Assembly: GCA_028290245.1 (NCBI GenBank)
Contig: JAQGKG010000459.1
Span: 1 to 8,881 of the forward strand
Direction: 5' to 3'
DNA: 8,881 nt
From: Devosia sp.
Lineage (GTDB): Bacteria; Pseudomonadota; Alphaproteobacteria; Rhizobiales; Devosiaceae
In this document: positions 1 to 5,801 of the stretch, piece by piece
How the letters are laid out: each line of letters starts with the position of its first letter
Numbering within the stretch: the first letter of the stretch is position 1
The notes under the pieces: generated by a model
Seen by the model: only the letters and a program-made list of their open reading frames with translations
What the model was told of the DNA's origin: nothing
Databases searched by the model: none
Made by a program: the position numbers and the translations under genes

Positions 1-110
1 GTATTCGCGGGGTGCCGTTCTTTGTGTTTGGCGAGAAGTACGCGCTGTCAGGGGCGCAGCCGGATGAAGTTTTCGAACGTGCGCTGGCTCAGGCAATTGA
101 CGAGCTTTAG
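1..110 (+). CDS. DsbA/FrnE-family thioredoxin-fold oxidoreductase, C-terminal end (partial)
   Basis: Only the last 35 residues are present, read in the third frame from position 3 to a TAG stop at 108-110; the start lies outside the window. The visible tail opens with Arg-Gly-Val-Pro-Phe-Phe. This is the cis-proline loop of the thioredoxin fold, which packs against the active-site cysteines. It is followed by a glycine/lysine turn and the stretch YALSGAQPDEVF, which closely resembles the C-terminus of DsbA-type proteins of the FrnE / 2-hydroxychromene-2-carboxylate isomerase group. By family, such proteins are cytoplasmic thiol-disulfide oxidoreductases or isomerases. The catalytic CxxC region is off the edge, so I cannot say whether the active site is intact. 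The next gene on the same strand starts about 50 bases downstream, and no terminator is seen between them. Confidence 0.72.
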   Translation, partial: IRGVPFFVFGEKYALSGAQPDEVFERALAQAIDEL

Positions 111-148
111 GCTGGGCGATTGGGGTATGATCTCGGCAAATATTTGCC

Positions 149-152
149 GAGG
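149..152 (+). promoter_or_regulatory. Ribosome binding site deciding the hydrolase start
   Basis: GAGG lies six bases before the GTG at 159. This spacing favours GTG over the in-frame TTG at 120 and places the start directly before the basic residues and the hydrophobic anchor, as expected for a signal-anchor protein. Confidence 0.45.
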
Positions 153-158
153 TTTGCA

Positions 159-968
159 GTGAAGCTCTTGAGACGTATCGCTATTTTCGTCGTTGTTCTG
201 GTCGCCATCGTTTATGCGGGGGCGGTTGGCTACATGTATTTCAACCAGCGTGCGCTGCAGTATGATGCGCAGGGTGAGGTGATCAATCTTGCCGATGCGG
301 GGCTGCCGCAGACCGAGAATATCGCGGTGCCGGTTGGCGACAGTATTGTCAACGGATGGTATCAGGCGCCGCGGGCGGGCATGCCGTTGATCGTCTATTA
401 CAAAGGCAACTCGGGCAGTTTTACTGAGGAGCACGAACGCTTTGAGCAGTTCGTGGCCGATGGGTATGGCTTTGTGGCGTTCGACTATCGCGGCTTCCCG
501 GCATCGCCGGGCTCCATCAGTCAGCAGGGCATTCTCGACGACGCGACTGCCGTGTTCGACTGGGCTGCGGCCAAAGGATTCCCAATTGTGATCTGGGGAC
601 GATCGCTTGGTTCGGGGCCTTCGACCTATATTGCCAGCGTACGCGACGCCCAAGCGTTGTTGCTGGAAACACCGTTTCTGTCGGCGGTGACGGTGGCTGG
701 TGAGCGCTATCCGTTCCTGCCAGTGAGCCTCGTTATGCAGGACCAGTTTCCGGTAAATGAATGGATTATGAACGTCGCTGAGCCTGTGCTGGTGGCGCAT
801 GGTACTGGCGATACCACCATCGACGTCAGCAATGGCGAGCGGGTGTACGCGCTGGCGCCCAACAAGGACGAATTGTGGATCGAGCCGGGGGCCGGCCACA
901 GCGATATGTGGGCTCGCGGCATCTGGACCCATGCGCGGCCGTTTTTCGAACGAGCCGTTTCCAATTGA
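159..968 (+). CDS. Membrane-anchored alpha/beta hydrolase (ABHD12/13/17, Bem46-like)
   Basis: I chose the GTG at 159 (269 residues) because a GAGG sits six bases upstream. A TTG at 120 in the same frame would add 13 residues but has no clear ribosome binding site. Residues 1-6 are basic, and 7-27 form one strongly hydrophobic segment, so the protein is probably an N-terminally anchored membrane or periplasm-facing enzyme. The hydrolase fold follows. The nucleophile elbow is Gly-Arg-Ser-Leu-Gly with Ser149, the likely acid is Asp218 (in HGTGDTTIDV), and the likely base is His247 (in GAGHSDMW). The motif that usually reads His-Gly-Asn in this subfamily reads Lys-Gly-Asn here (YYKGNSGS, about residues 80-87). 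The substrate is unknown; esterase, thioesterase or peptidase activity are all possible. The gene lies 48 bases after the DsbA-like gene and 63 before the exporter, on the same strand. Confidence 0.83.
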   Translation: MKLLRRIAIFVVVLVAIVYAGAVGYMYFNQRALQYDAQGEVINLADAGLPQTENIAVPVGDSIVNGWYQAPRAGMPLIVYYKGNSGSFTEEHERFEQFVADGYGFVAFDYRGFPASPGSISQQGILDDATAVFDWAAAKGFPIVIWGRSLGSGPSTYIASVRDAQALLLETPFLSAVTVAGERYPFLPVSLVMQDQFPVNEWIMNVAEPVLVAHGTGDTTIDVSNGERVYALAPNKDELWIEPGAGHSDMWARGIWTHARPFFERAVSN

Positions 969-985
969 GAGCTTGACCTTGCAGC

Positions 986-1016
986 GGGGCAGGGCGCCAA
1001 GTCGGGCTCCTGCCTC
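986..1016 (+). terminator. Weak hairpin between hydrolase and exporter genes
   Basis: GGGGCAGG (986-993) can pair with CCTGCCTC (1009-1016) with one G-U pair, leaving a 15-base loop. A pyrimidine-rich stretch ending in TTT follows at 1021-1030 but is not an uninterrupted T run. It may act as a leaky terminator or simply be structure in the leader of the exporter gene. The evidence is only the pairing itself. Confidence 0.22.
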
Positions 1017-1031
1017 CGGACTTCCTCTTTC

Positions 1032-2240
1032 ATGACCATGACGATTCCTTTCCGAGCCATGTCGGCTCGCCGCACCGCTATTGTCGGTGGCCTGATGGTT
1101 GCCACGGGGCCGCTCAGCCTCACGCTCTATTCGCCCGCCCTGCCCACGATGGTGCTCGATCTGGGCACGACCGACGCGGGCGGCAAGTTGACGCTGAGCG
1201 TTTATTTTGCCGCATTTGCGGTGGCGCAACTGATCTGCGGGCCACTGTCGGATCGCTATGGACGCCGCAGCGTGGGCATCGCCTTTTTCCTTATCTATGT
1301 GCTGGGCAGCCTAGTGTCGGTGGCTGCGCCGTCGCTCGAGGTGCTGTTCCTGGGCCGCTTCATCCAGGGGTTTGGCGTCTCGGCCGGCGTGGCGCTGTCG
1401 CGCGCCATGGTGCGCGATCAGTTTACCGGCAGCGAGGCCATTCGCATCCTGACCCTGATCAACTTGATCCTGACCGTTACACCGGCTGTTGCCCCGACGC
1501 TAGGCAGCGTGATCCTGCTGCTTGGCTCCTGGCACCACATGTTCATGGTCATGGCAGGCTTCGGGCTGGCCATTGTGGCTCTGCTGGCCTTGGGGTCGCG
1601 AGAGACACTGGCCGAGGACGCCCGCGTGCCCATCAAGCTATCTACGGTCATCGGCAATTATCGCCGCTTGCTGGCCTCGCCAGATTTCCTGCTGCCGTCA
1701 TTGCTGCTGGGGCTGGTGTTTAGCGGCTTTCACGGTTTCACCGCGCTGCTGCCTTTCCTGCTGATTGGCGACATGGGGCTGAGTCCGCTGCAGTTCGCCA
1801 TGGCCATGCTGGTGCAGACGGCGTCCTTTATTGCCGGCAATCTCGTTGTCGGCTACCTGTCCACCCGCATCAGTTCGCGAAGGCTGGTGCTGGTGGCACT
1901 GTTCCTGCTGGGCTTGGGCGGGCTGGGGTTTGCCGTGTTGCCGAACCTTTTTCCGGGCTCGGTCATAGCCATCATGGCGCCGGTGGGCGTGTGGATGCTG
2001 GCCCTCGCGTTCATCAGTCCGACGACGACGGCGGCGGCAATGTCCGGCTTTGGCAGAATTGCGGGCGCCGCCGGAGCTATGACCGGCTTCTTCCAGGTTG
2101 GTGGCGGCTTTGCCGGTTCGTTGGCAGCCGGCATGCTGTGGGGTGATGCGCGAGCGGTGCTGACCCTGCTGCTGCCGGTGGTGGCCGTGCTGGCCATAGC
2201 AGTAGCGCTGATCGATCGACGGCGCGCGCTGAACGCTTAG
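1032..2240 (+). CDS. Bcr/CflA-family multidrug efflux MFS transporter
   Basis: This is a 402-residue, very hydrophobic protein with room for twelve membrane helices, the usual size for the drug/proton antiporters of the major facilitator superfamily (DHA1, Bcr/CflA branch). Motif A (GPLSDRYGRR, residues 70-79) lies in the loop after helix 2. The helix 4 region GRFIQGFG followed by SRAMVRDQF (about 108-131) is typical of Bcr/CflA proteins. Antiporter motif C is represented by TPAVAPTLGS (150-159) in helix 5. By family it sits in the inner membrane and exports small molecules in exchange for protons; the substrate cannot be read from sequence. ATG at 1032 was taken as start, but ATGs at 1038 and 1059 are also in frame. 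No strong ribosome binding site settles the choice (a GGA lies 11 bases before 1032). The gene ends 47 bases before a hairpin terminator. Confidence 0.9.
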   Translation: MTMTIPFRAMSARRTAIVGGLMVATGPLSLTLYSPALPTMVLDLGTTDAGGKLTLSVYFAAFAVAQLICGPLSDRYGRRSVGIAFFLIYVLGSLVSVAAPSLEVLFLGRFIQGFGVSAGVALSRAMVRDQFTGSEAIRILTLINLILTVTPAVAPTLGSVILLLGSWHHMFMVMAGFGLAIVALLALGSRETLAEDARVPIKLSTVIGNYRRLLASPDFLLPSLLLGLVFSGFHGFTALLPFLLIGDMGLSPLQFAMAMLVQTASFIAGNLVVGYLSTRISSRRLVLVALFLLGLGGLGFAVLPNLFPGSVIAIMAPVGVWMLALAFISPTTTAAAMSGFGRIAGAAGAMTGFFQVGGGFAGSLAAGMLWGDARAVLTLLLPVVAVLAIAVALIDRRRALNA

Positions 2241-2286
2241 GACAATCACCAAAGCTGGCCTGAATGCCGATGGGCTCAGGACAAAC

Positions 2287-2315
2287 AAAAACGCCGTCCC
2301 GAAGGACGGCGTTTT
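2287..2315. terminator. Bidirectional intrinsic terminator between MFS exporter and rpsU
   Basis: ACGCCGTCC (2291-2299) and GGACGGCGT (2304-2312) form a perfect nine-base stem with a four-base loop. It is flanked by an A run on the left (2287-2290) and a T run on the right (2312-2315) that extend the pairing. The A run becomes a U tract on the other strand, so the element can end both the exporter transcript (+) and the rpsU transcript (-, stop at 2339). Confidence 0.85.
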
Positions 2316-2338
2316 CAAATTCTTTGTTGCAGCAGCGC

Positions 2339-2611
2339 TTAGGTGCGCGGCATGGCTGCAGGTGGACGACCGGGCTGGCCGGGACGTGCCGTTGCAACTG
2401 GAGCGGGCAGGCCGCCTTCGCGCTGGAGACGCTTGCGAGCCAGCTTGCGGGCACGACGGATTGCCTCAGCCTTCTGGCGAGCCTTCTTCTCAGAGGGCTT
2501 CTCGTAGTAGTTCCGGAGCTTCATCTCCCGGAAAACGCCTTCGCGCTGCAGCTTCTTCTTCAGCGCGCGCAGCGCCTGATCAACGTTATTATCGCGAACG
2601 ACTACTTGCAA
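2339..2611 (-). CDS. rpsU: 30S ribosomal protein S21
   Basis: The 90-residue product is a small-subunit ribosomal protein that aids pairing of mRNA with the anti-Shine-Dalgarno region of 16S rRNA. The family signature is clear: VVVRDNNVDQALRALKKKLQ near the N-terminus, then REGVFREMKLRNYYEKPSEK, then an Arg/Lys-rich helix to about residue 66. Residues 67-90 form a Pro/Ala/Arg-rich tail, making it longer than the 71-residue E. coli protein; extended tails are common in alphaproteobacteria. The start is TTG at 2611-2609. It is forced, because an in-frame TGA lies at 2617-2615, only two codons upstream, and the family normally begins exactly here with Met-Gln-Val. AAGGG at 2626-2622 is the likely ribosome binding site, ten bases before the start. 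The gene appears monocistronic, between a promoter near 2740 and the terminator near 2300. Confidence 0.96.
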   Translation of the reverse strand: MQVVVRDNNVDQALRALKKKLQREGVFREMKLRNYYEKPSEKKARQKAEAIRRARKLARKRLQREGGLPAPVATARPGQPGRPPAAMPRT

Positions 2612-2614
2612 AGG

Positions 2615-2641
2615 TCAACCGCCCTTTCGAAGCTTGGACAT
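2615..2641 (-). other. Eight-codon upstream reading frame in the rpsU leader
   Basis: ATG at 2641-2639 opens a frame reading Met-Ser-Lys-Leu-Arg-Lys-Gly-Gly and closes at TGA 2617-2615. It is in the same frame as rpsU and ends one codon short of the rpsU TTG. It runs through the AAGGG that should serve rpsU. No ribosome binding site is visible before its own ATG, so it may not be translated. Its presence is directly seen; any regulatory role is speculation. Confidence 0.25.
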
Positions 2642-2713
2642 GTGGGTTTATGAAATAGCGCCAGAGCCAAAAGACCCCGTCGCCGACCAGCAGAGCCAGT
2701 CATCGTGGGCGGG

Positions 2714-2742
2714 TCTATAGCCCAGCTATCCGGGCTTGTCCA
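2714..2742 (-). promoter_or_regulatory. Probable sigma70-type promoter of rpsU
   Basis: On the - strand, TGGACA (2742-2737) and TATAGA (2719-2714) are separated by exactly 17 bases, close to the TTGACA/TATAAT consensus. This would start transcription near 2707 and give rpsU a leader of about 95 bases. It is the best promoter match I see in the intergenic region; it has not been tested against a scoring matrix. Confidence 0.5.
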
Positions 2743-2832
2743 CTATCCAGCGGAGAAAAACCGCGGAAATGCAGTATCGAGACTTGCCCTGTGGACAGTG
2801 CGACGAAACAGTTGGGCCAGATGATTTTGCCC

Positions 2833-2838
2833 AAGGAG
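2833..2838 (+). promoter_or_regulatory. Ribosome binding site deciding the start of the second hydrolase
   Basis: AAGGAG is only one base before the ATG at 2840 but seven bases before the in-frame ATG at 2846. The second spacing is optimal, so the start was moved to 2846. Confidence 0.7.
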
Positions 2839-2845
2839 CATGGAT

Positions 2846-3532
2846 ATGGCAAGCGACCTGCTGCTGTTGCCCGGATTGATTTGTGACGAGCGGCTGTGGC
2901 GCGACGTGATTGCAGGGCTCGATGCGAACGCGGCTGTCGCGGATTTGATGCAGGACGATTCCATGGCGGCGATGGCTGCGCGTGCTTTGGCCAGTGCCCC
3001 GCCTCGATTCGCCTTGGCGGGTCTTTCGATGGGCGGCTACGTGGCATTCGAGATCATGCGGCAGGCGCCGGAGCGGGTAACGCATTTGGCGCTGCTGGAC
3101 ACGTCGGCGCGGCCCGACGATGAGGCCCGCAGGGAGACGCGGCGCAAGGGCATCGACATGGTGGGGCAGGGCAAGTTCATCGGCGTGTCGCGCGGGCTGC
3201 TGGGCAGCCTTATCGCGCCGCAGCATATGGGAAGCGAGATTGCGCGGGATGTGCAAGCGATGTCTGAGCGGGTGGGGCAGGCCGCGTATATGCGCCAGCA
3301 AGTGGCGATCATGAACCGGGTGGATTCGCGGCCGGTGCTGGGCGAGATCAAAGTGCCGACGTTGGTGGGCGTGGGCGAGTTGGACAAGATGACGCCGGTT
3401 GAGTTGGCGGAAGAGATGGCGGCGGGAATTGCCGGCGCGGAACTGGTGCGGTTTGCCGATAGCGCGCATTTGCCGACGATGGAGAACCCGGCGGCGGTGG
3501 CGGACGCGATGCGGGGGTGGTTGGGAAGGTAG
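2846..3532 (+). CDS. Soluble alpha/beta-fold hydrolase
   Basis: The 228-residue protein belongs to the alpha/beta-hydrolase superfamily and is probably cytoplasmic, with no signal peptide or membrane segment. It opens with LLLLPGLICDERLW, the first core strand and oxyanion-side loop seen in short hydrolases of this type. The nucleophile elbow is Gly-Leu-Ser-Met-Gly-Gly with Ser61. Asp180, in a GELDKMTP loop, and His208, in DSAHLPTMENP, complete the likely triad. Esterase, lactonase or thioesterase activity would all fit; nothing in the sequence names the substrate. The start at 2846 follows from the AAGGAG at 2833-2838; ATG 2840 would add two residues. The gene diverges from rpsU and converges on purK, with only three bases between the two stop codons and no hairpin terminator there, so the two transcripts probably overlap at their 3' ends. 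Its strand sets it apart from the purine and ribosomal genes on either side. Confidence 0.88.
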   Translation: MASDLLLLPGLICDERLWRDVIAGLDANAAVADLMQDDSMAAMAARALASAPPRFALAGLSMGGYVAFEIMRQAPERVTHLALLDTSARPDDEARRETRRKGIDMVGQGKFIGVSRGLLGSLIAPQHMGSEIARDVQAMSERVGQAAYMRQQVAIMNRVDSRPVLGEIKVPTLVGVGELDKMTPVELAEEMAAGIAGAELVRFADSAHLPTMENPAAVADAMRGWLGR

Positions 3533-3535
3533 GCC

Positions 3536-4624
3536 CTATACCCGGCGCACGATCCGGTTCACGTGGCCCATTTTGCGGGCGGGGCGGATTTCGGTTTTGC
3601 CGTAGAGGTGGGGCTGGGTGTTGCCGTCGAGTTGGCCGGGGACGATGAGCACTTCGTCGCCTACCAGGTTTTCCATGACGACGTCGGCCATGCGGGCGGG
3701 GTCGCCGAGGGGCCAGCCGAGGACGGCGCGGATGTGTTGTTCGAACTGGTCTGTGAGGCAGACTGCCTCGGTCCAGTGGCCGGAATTGTGAACACGGGGT
3801 GCGATTTCGTTGACCATCAGCGACGGGCGGTCGCCGGGGATGACGAAGAACTCGACGCCGAGCACGCCGACATAGTCCAGCGCTACGACGATAACCTTGG
3901 CCAGCATGGCGGCGTGTTTTTCGACGCCGGGCGGGATGTCGGCGGGCACGGTGCTGGTGAAGAGGATGTGGTGGCGGTGGACGTTTTCGGCGGCGTCGAA
4001 GGCGCGGACTTCGCCGGAGACGTTGCGGGCGACGACGACGGAAATTTCCTTGTCGAAGGGCACGAAGGCTTCGAGCACCAGCGGCTTGGGTTCGAGTTCG
4101 GCAAAGGCCGCGGCAGCATCGGCGCGGTCGCGCAACACGCGCTGGCCCTTGCCGTCATAGCCGAGCCGGGTGGTCTTGAGCACAGCAGGTAGACCCAGCG
4201 CGTCGATGGCGGCTTCGAGCTCGGCCAGTGTCTCGACGGCGCGGTGCGGCGCTACGGGAATGTTCTTGGAGGCGAGGAAGCCCTTTTCGGCCAGTCGATC
4301 CTGCGACACGGCGAGGGCATTGGCGCCGGGGCGCAGCGGTTTGCGGGCGGCGAGGAATTCGGCGGTCGCCGCAGGGACGTTTTCGAATTCGTAGGTGATG
4401 ACATCGACGGCGTCAGCAAAGGCGGCGAGGGCTGCTTCGTCATCATAGGCGGCGACAGTCTTGTGCGGAGTGACTTCGAAAGCCGGGCTATTGGGATCGG
4501 GGCAGTAGATATGGGTCCGCATGCCGAGTTTGCTGGCGGCGAGCGACAGCATGCGGCCGAGCTGGCCACCGCCGAGAATGCCGATCATGCTGCCGGGGGG
4601 CAGCGCAGAGAGGTCTTGCGTCAA
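3536..4624 (-). CDS. purK: N5-carboxyaminoimidazole ribonucleotide synthase (PurK)
   Basis: This cytoplasmic ATP-grasp enzyme of de novo purine synthesis carboxylates AIR to N5-CAIR using ATP and bicarbonate. The product is 362 residues, close to the E. coli length of 355. The N-terminal nucleotide-fold motif GILGGGQLGRM lies at residues 15-25, followed by TYEFENVP (77-84). The ATP-grasp core contains KTTRLGYDGKGQ (150-161), the metal/ATP region LEAFVPFDKE (184-193) and the family hallmark NEIAPRVHNSGHWT (272-285). The start is TTG at 4624-4622. An in-frame TAA, which is the purE stop, lies one codon upstream, so no longer start exists. The next in-frame ATG is residue 13, but the residues before it resemble other PurK N-termini. 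A GAG six bases upstream is only a weak ribosome binding site, suggesting translational coupling to purE. Confidence 0.96.
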   Translation of the reverse strand: MTQDLSALPPGSMIGILGGGQLGRMLSLAASKLGMRTHIYCPDPNSPAFEVTPHKTVAAYDDEAALAAFADAVDVITYEFENVPAATAEFLAARKPLRPGANALAVSQDRLAEKGFLASKNIPVAPHRAVETLAELEAAIDALGLPAVLKTTRLGYDGKGQRVLRDRADAAAAFAELEPKPLVLEAFVPFDKEISVVVARNVSGEVRAFDAAENVHRHHILFTSTVPADIPPGVEKHAAMLAKVIVVALDYVGVLGVEFFVIPGDRPSLMVNEIAPRVHNSGHWTEAVCLTDQFEQHIRAVLGWPLGDPARMADVVMENLVGDEVLIVPGQLDGNTQPHLYGKTEIRPARKMGHVNRIVRRV

Positions 4625-4627
4625 GGC

Positions 4628-5122
4628 TTACTCGGTGTCTGCGGGGAAAAGCGGGACGGAGGCGGTCTGGCGGGCGCGGTAGGCATCGAGGCGGTCAGCC
4701 AGGTCATCGTCGGAGAGTGCGAGGACGGCAACGGCGATCAGCGCGGCATTGATGGCGCCGGGCTCGCCGATGGCCAGGGTGCCGACCGGAATGCCGCCGG
4801 GCATCTGCACGATGGAGAGCAGGCTATCCTGGCCGTTTAGCGCTTTGGATCTTACTGGCACGCCAAACACCGGCAGCGGGGTCATGGCGGCAATCATGCC
4901 GGGCAGGTGGGCAGCGCCGCCGGCTCCGGCGATGATGACCTTGAAGCCATCGGCGCGGGCATTGGTGGCGAACTCAATCATGCGCTCGGGGGTGCGGTGG
5001 GCGGAGACGATGCGCGCTTCATACTCGACCTCGAGCGCTTCAAGCGTTTCGGCGGCGAGGCGCATGGTGGGCCAATCAGACTGGCTGCCCATGACGATGG
5101 CGACGAGTGGTTTGGTCAGCAT
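4628..5122 (-). CDS. purE: N5-carboxyaminoimidazole ribonucleotide mutase (PurE, class I)
   Basis: PurE moves the carboxyl group of N5-CAIR to carbon 4, giving CAIR, immediately after the PurK step. Class I PurE proteins are small and octameric. The 164-residue product shows MGSQSDWPTM (11-20), SAHRTPERM (40-48) with the conserved active-site histidine at 42, the glycine-rich AGAGGAAHLPGM (65-76) and SIVQMPGGIPVGT (103-115), all typical of the family. I chose ATG 5122-5120 because GAGGGG lies nine bases upstream and the length then matches the family. A GTG at 5176 in frame would add 18 residues that do not look like PurE. The reading frame ends three bases before purK and is in the same frame as purK. 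An ydcH-like gene lies 74 bases upstream on the same strand. Confidence 0.96.
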   Translation of the reverse strand: MLTKPLVAIVMGSQSDWPTMRLAAETLEALEVEYEARIVSAHRTPERMIEFATNARADGFKVIIAGAGGAAHLPGMIAAMTPLPVFGVPVRSKALNGQDSLLSIVQMPGGIPVGTLAIGEPGAINAALIAVAVLALSDDDLADRLDAYRARQTASVPLFPADTE

Positions 5123-5196
5123 AGAGCTAGTCCCCTCAAGCTCCACAAAGCGCGCAGATAGCCCAGATTTCGCCACAACTCAAGGCGGGTAAAGGT

Positions 5197-5412
5197 TCAC
5201 GCAATGATATCGGGCAGCAAAATATTCTCGAGTTGAACGATGCGATCCTTGAGCGCGAGCTTCCGTTTTTTGAGGCGCTGCAGCAGCATAGGATCGGCGA
5301 CCTTGCTTTCGGTCAGCGTATCGATGGCAGCGTTGAGATCGCTGTGTTCCTGGCGTTTTGTCGCCAGTTCGAGCCCGAGGGCGGCTTCGTGTTCCCTGTT
5401 GAGCGAAAGCAT
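5197..5412 (-). CDS. YdcH-family (DUF465) small coiled-coil protein
   Basis: The 71-residue protein is almost entirely predicted helix, with charged heptad-like spacing. It contains the pattern typical of YdcH/DUF465 proteins: an N-terminal NREHEAAL followed by an LNAAIDTL helix, a turn at VADPMLLQRLKKRKLALKD, and a closing IVQLENIL helix. The function of the family is not established. ATG at 5412-5410 was chosen; a TTG at 5439 would add nine residues, but an AGGT/CGGA stretch lies just before the ATG and family members normally begin with a similar Met-Leu-Ser-Leu. It is the first gene upstream of purE on the same strand (74-base gap) and may share its transcript. A second, shorter relative lies divergently at 5569-5739. 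Confidence 0.82.
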   Translation of the reverse strand: MLSLNREHEAALGLELATKRQEHSDLNAAIDTLTESKVADPMLLQRLKKRKLALKDRIVQLENILLPDIIA

Positions 5413-5568
5413 AGAATCCGACCTAACCTCACGCCTCAACCGTCAGCTCTGATTAACCGATCACGCGGAGTTTTGCACCAGATTTCCAGAGGTGGACAAA
5501 AGGCGGTCGACATCACGTGAATTATTTGTGACGATTGATTCGTCCACACAGGCTTTCAAGGAGTTGTT

Positions 5569-5739
5569 ATGACGACTGAAGGGCATATCGCGGCGCTCGA
5601 ACGGCGCCATCAAGAGTTGGACCGCAAGATCCAGACCGAAATGCAAAGCACCCGGTTTGATAATCTTACGGTCGCCGCGCTGAAGCGCAAAAAGCTCGAA
5701 GTGAAGGACGAAATCTACCGATACAATGCTACCCAGTAA
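5569..5739 (+). CDS. Short YdcH-family (DUF465-like) protein, 56 residues
   Basis: ATG 5569 is preceded by a perfect AAGGAG (5558-5563) with five bases of spacing, and the frame closes with TAA at 5737-5739. The product is highly charged and helical. It has an N-terminal HIAALERRHQELDRKI segment and a C-terminal VAALKRKKLEVKDEIYR segment. This is the same helix-turn-helix hairpin plan, with the LKRKKLxxKDEI motif, seen in the ydcH-like gene on the opposite strand. I therefore read it as a divergent paralogue. It is easily missed because of its length. Its role is unknown. A strong terminator follows 23 bases after the stop, so it is probably transcribed alone. Confidence 0.85.
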   Translation: MTTEGHIAALERRHQELDRKIQTEMQSTRFDNLTVAALKRKKLEVKDEIYRYNATQ

Positions 5740-5762
5740 GCGGCGTAAATTTATTGAAGAGG

Positions 5763-5795
5763 AAAGGGTCACAGCAAGCGCTGCGGCCCTTTTTT
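5763..5795 (+). terminator. Intrinsic terminator after the 56-residue YdcH-like gene
   Basis: AAAGGGTC (5763-5770) pairs with GGCCCTTT (5785-5792, one G-U pair). An inner CAGC/GCTG stem (5772-5775 with 5780-5783) is separated by one A-C mismatch and capped by a four-base loop. A run of six Ts (5790-5795) completes the signal. It stands between the + gene and the end of the TSUP gene on the other strand. Confidence 0.85.
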
Positions 5796-5801
5796 GTTGC
5801 C

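Noticed and set aside
97..131. TTGACG followed by TATGAT as a promoter for the anchored hydrolase
   Set aside because: The spacing is 23 bases, too long for a sigma70 promoter, and the TTGACG lies inside the preceding coding sequence.
48..1229. Long open frame of 393 codons on the - strand
   Set aside because: It lies antisense to the oxidoreductase tail, the anchored hydrolase and the start of the exporter. Its composition is Arg/His-rich and unlike any family; it is a by-product of GC-rich codon bias.
1698..2318. - strand frame of 206 codons opposite the exporter
   Set aside because: Gln/His/Arg-rich low-complexity translation antisense to clear membrane helices; it even runs through the terminator hairpin. 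A shadow frame.
2726..3469. - strand frame of 247 codons opposite the second hydrolase
   Set aside because: The sense strand encodes a complete catalytic triad and has a good ribosome binding site; the antisense product is His/Arg-rich with no recognisable motif.
3563..4192. + strand frames of over 200 codons opposite purK
   Set aside because: Gly/Asp/Val-rich translation with no motif, antisense to a textbook PurK; a GC-bias artefact.
5515..5520. CACGTG palindrome upstream of the short YdcH-like gene
   Set aside because: A single six-base palindrome with another copy at 6627-6632 in an unrelated place; expected by chance in GC-rich DNA.
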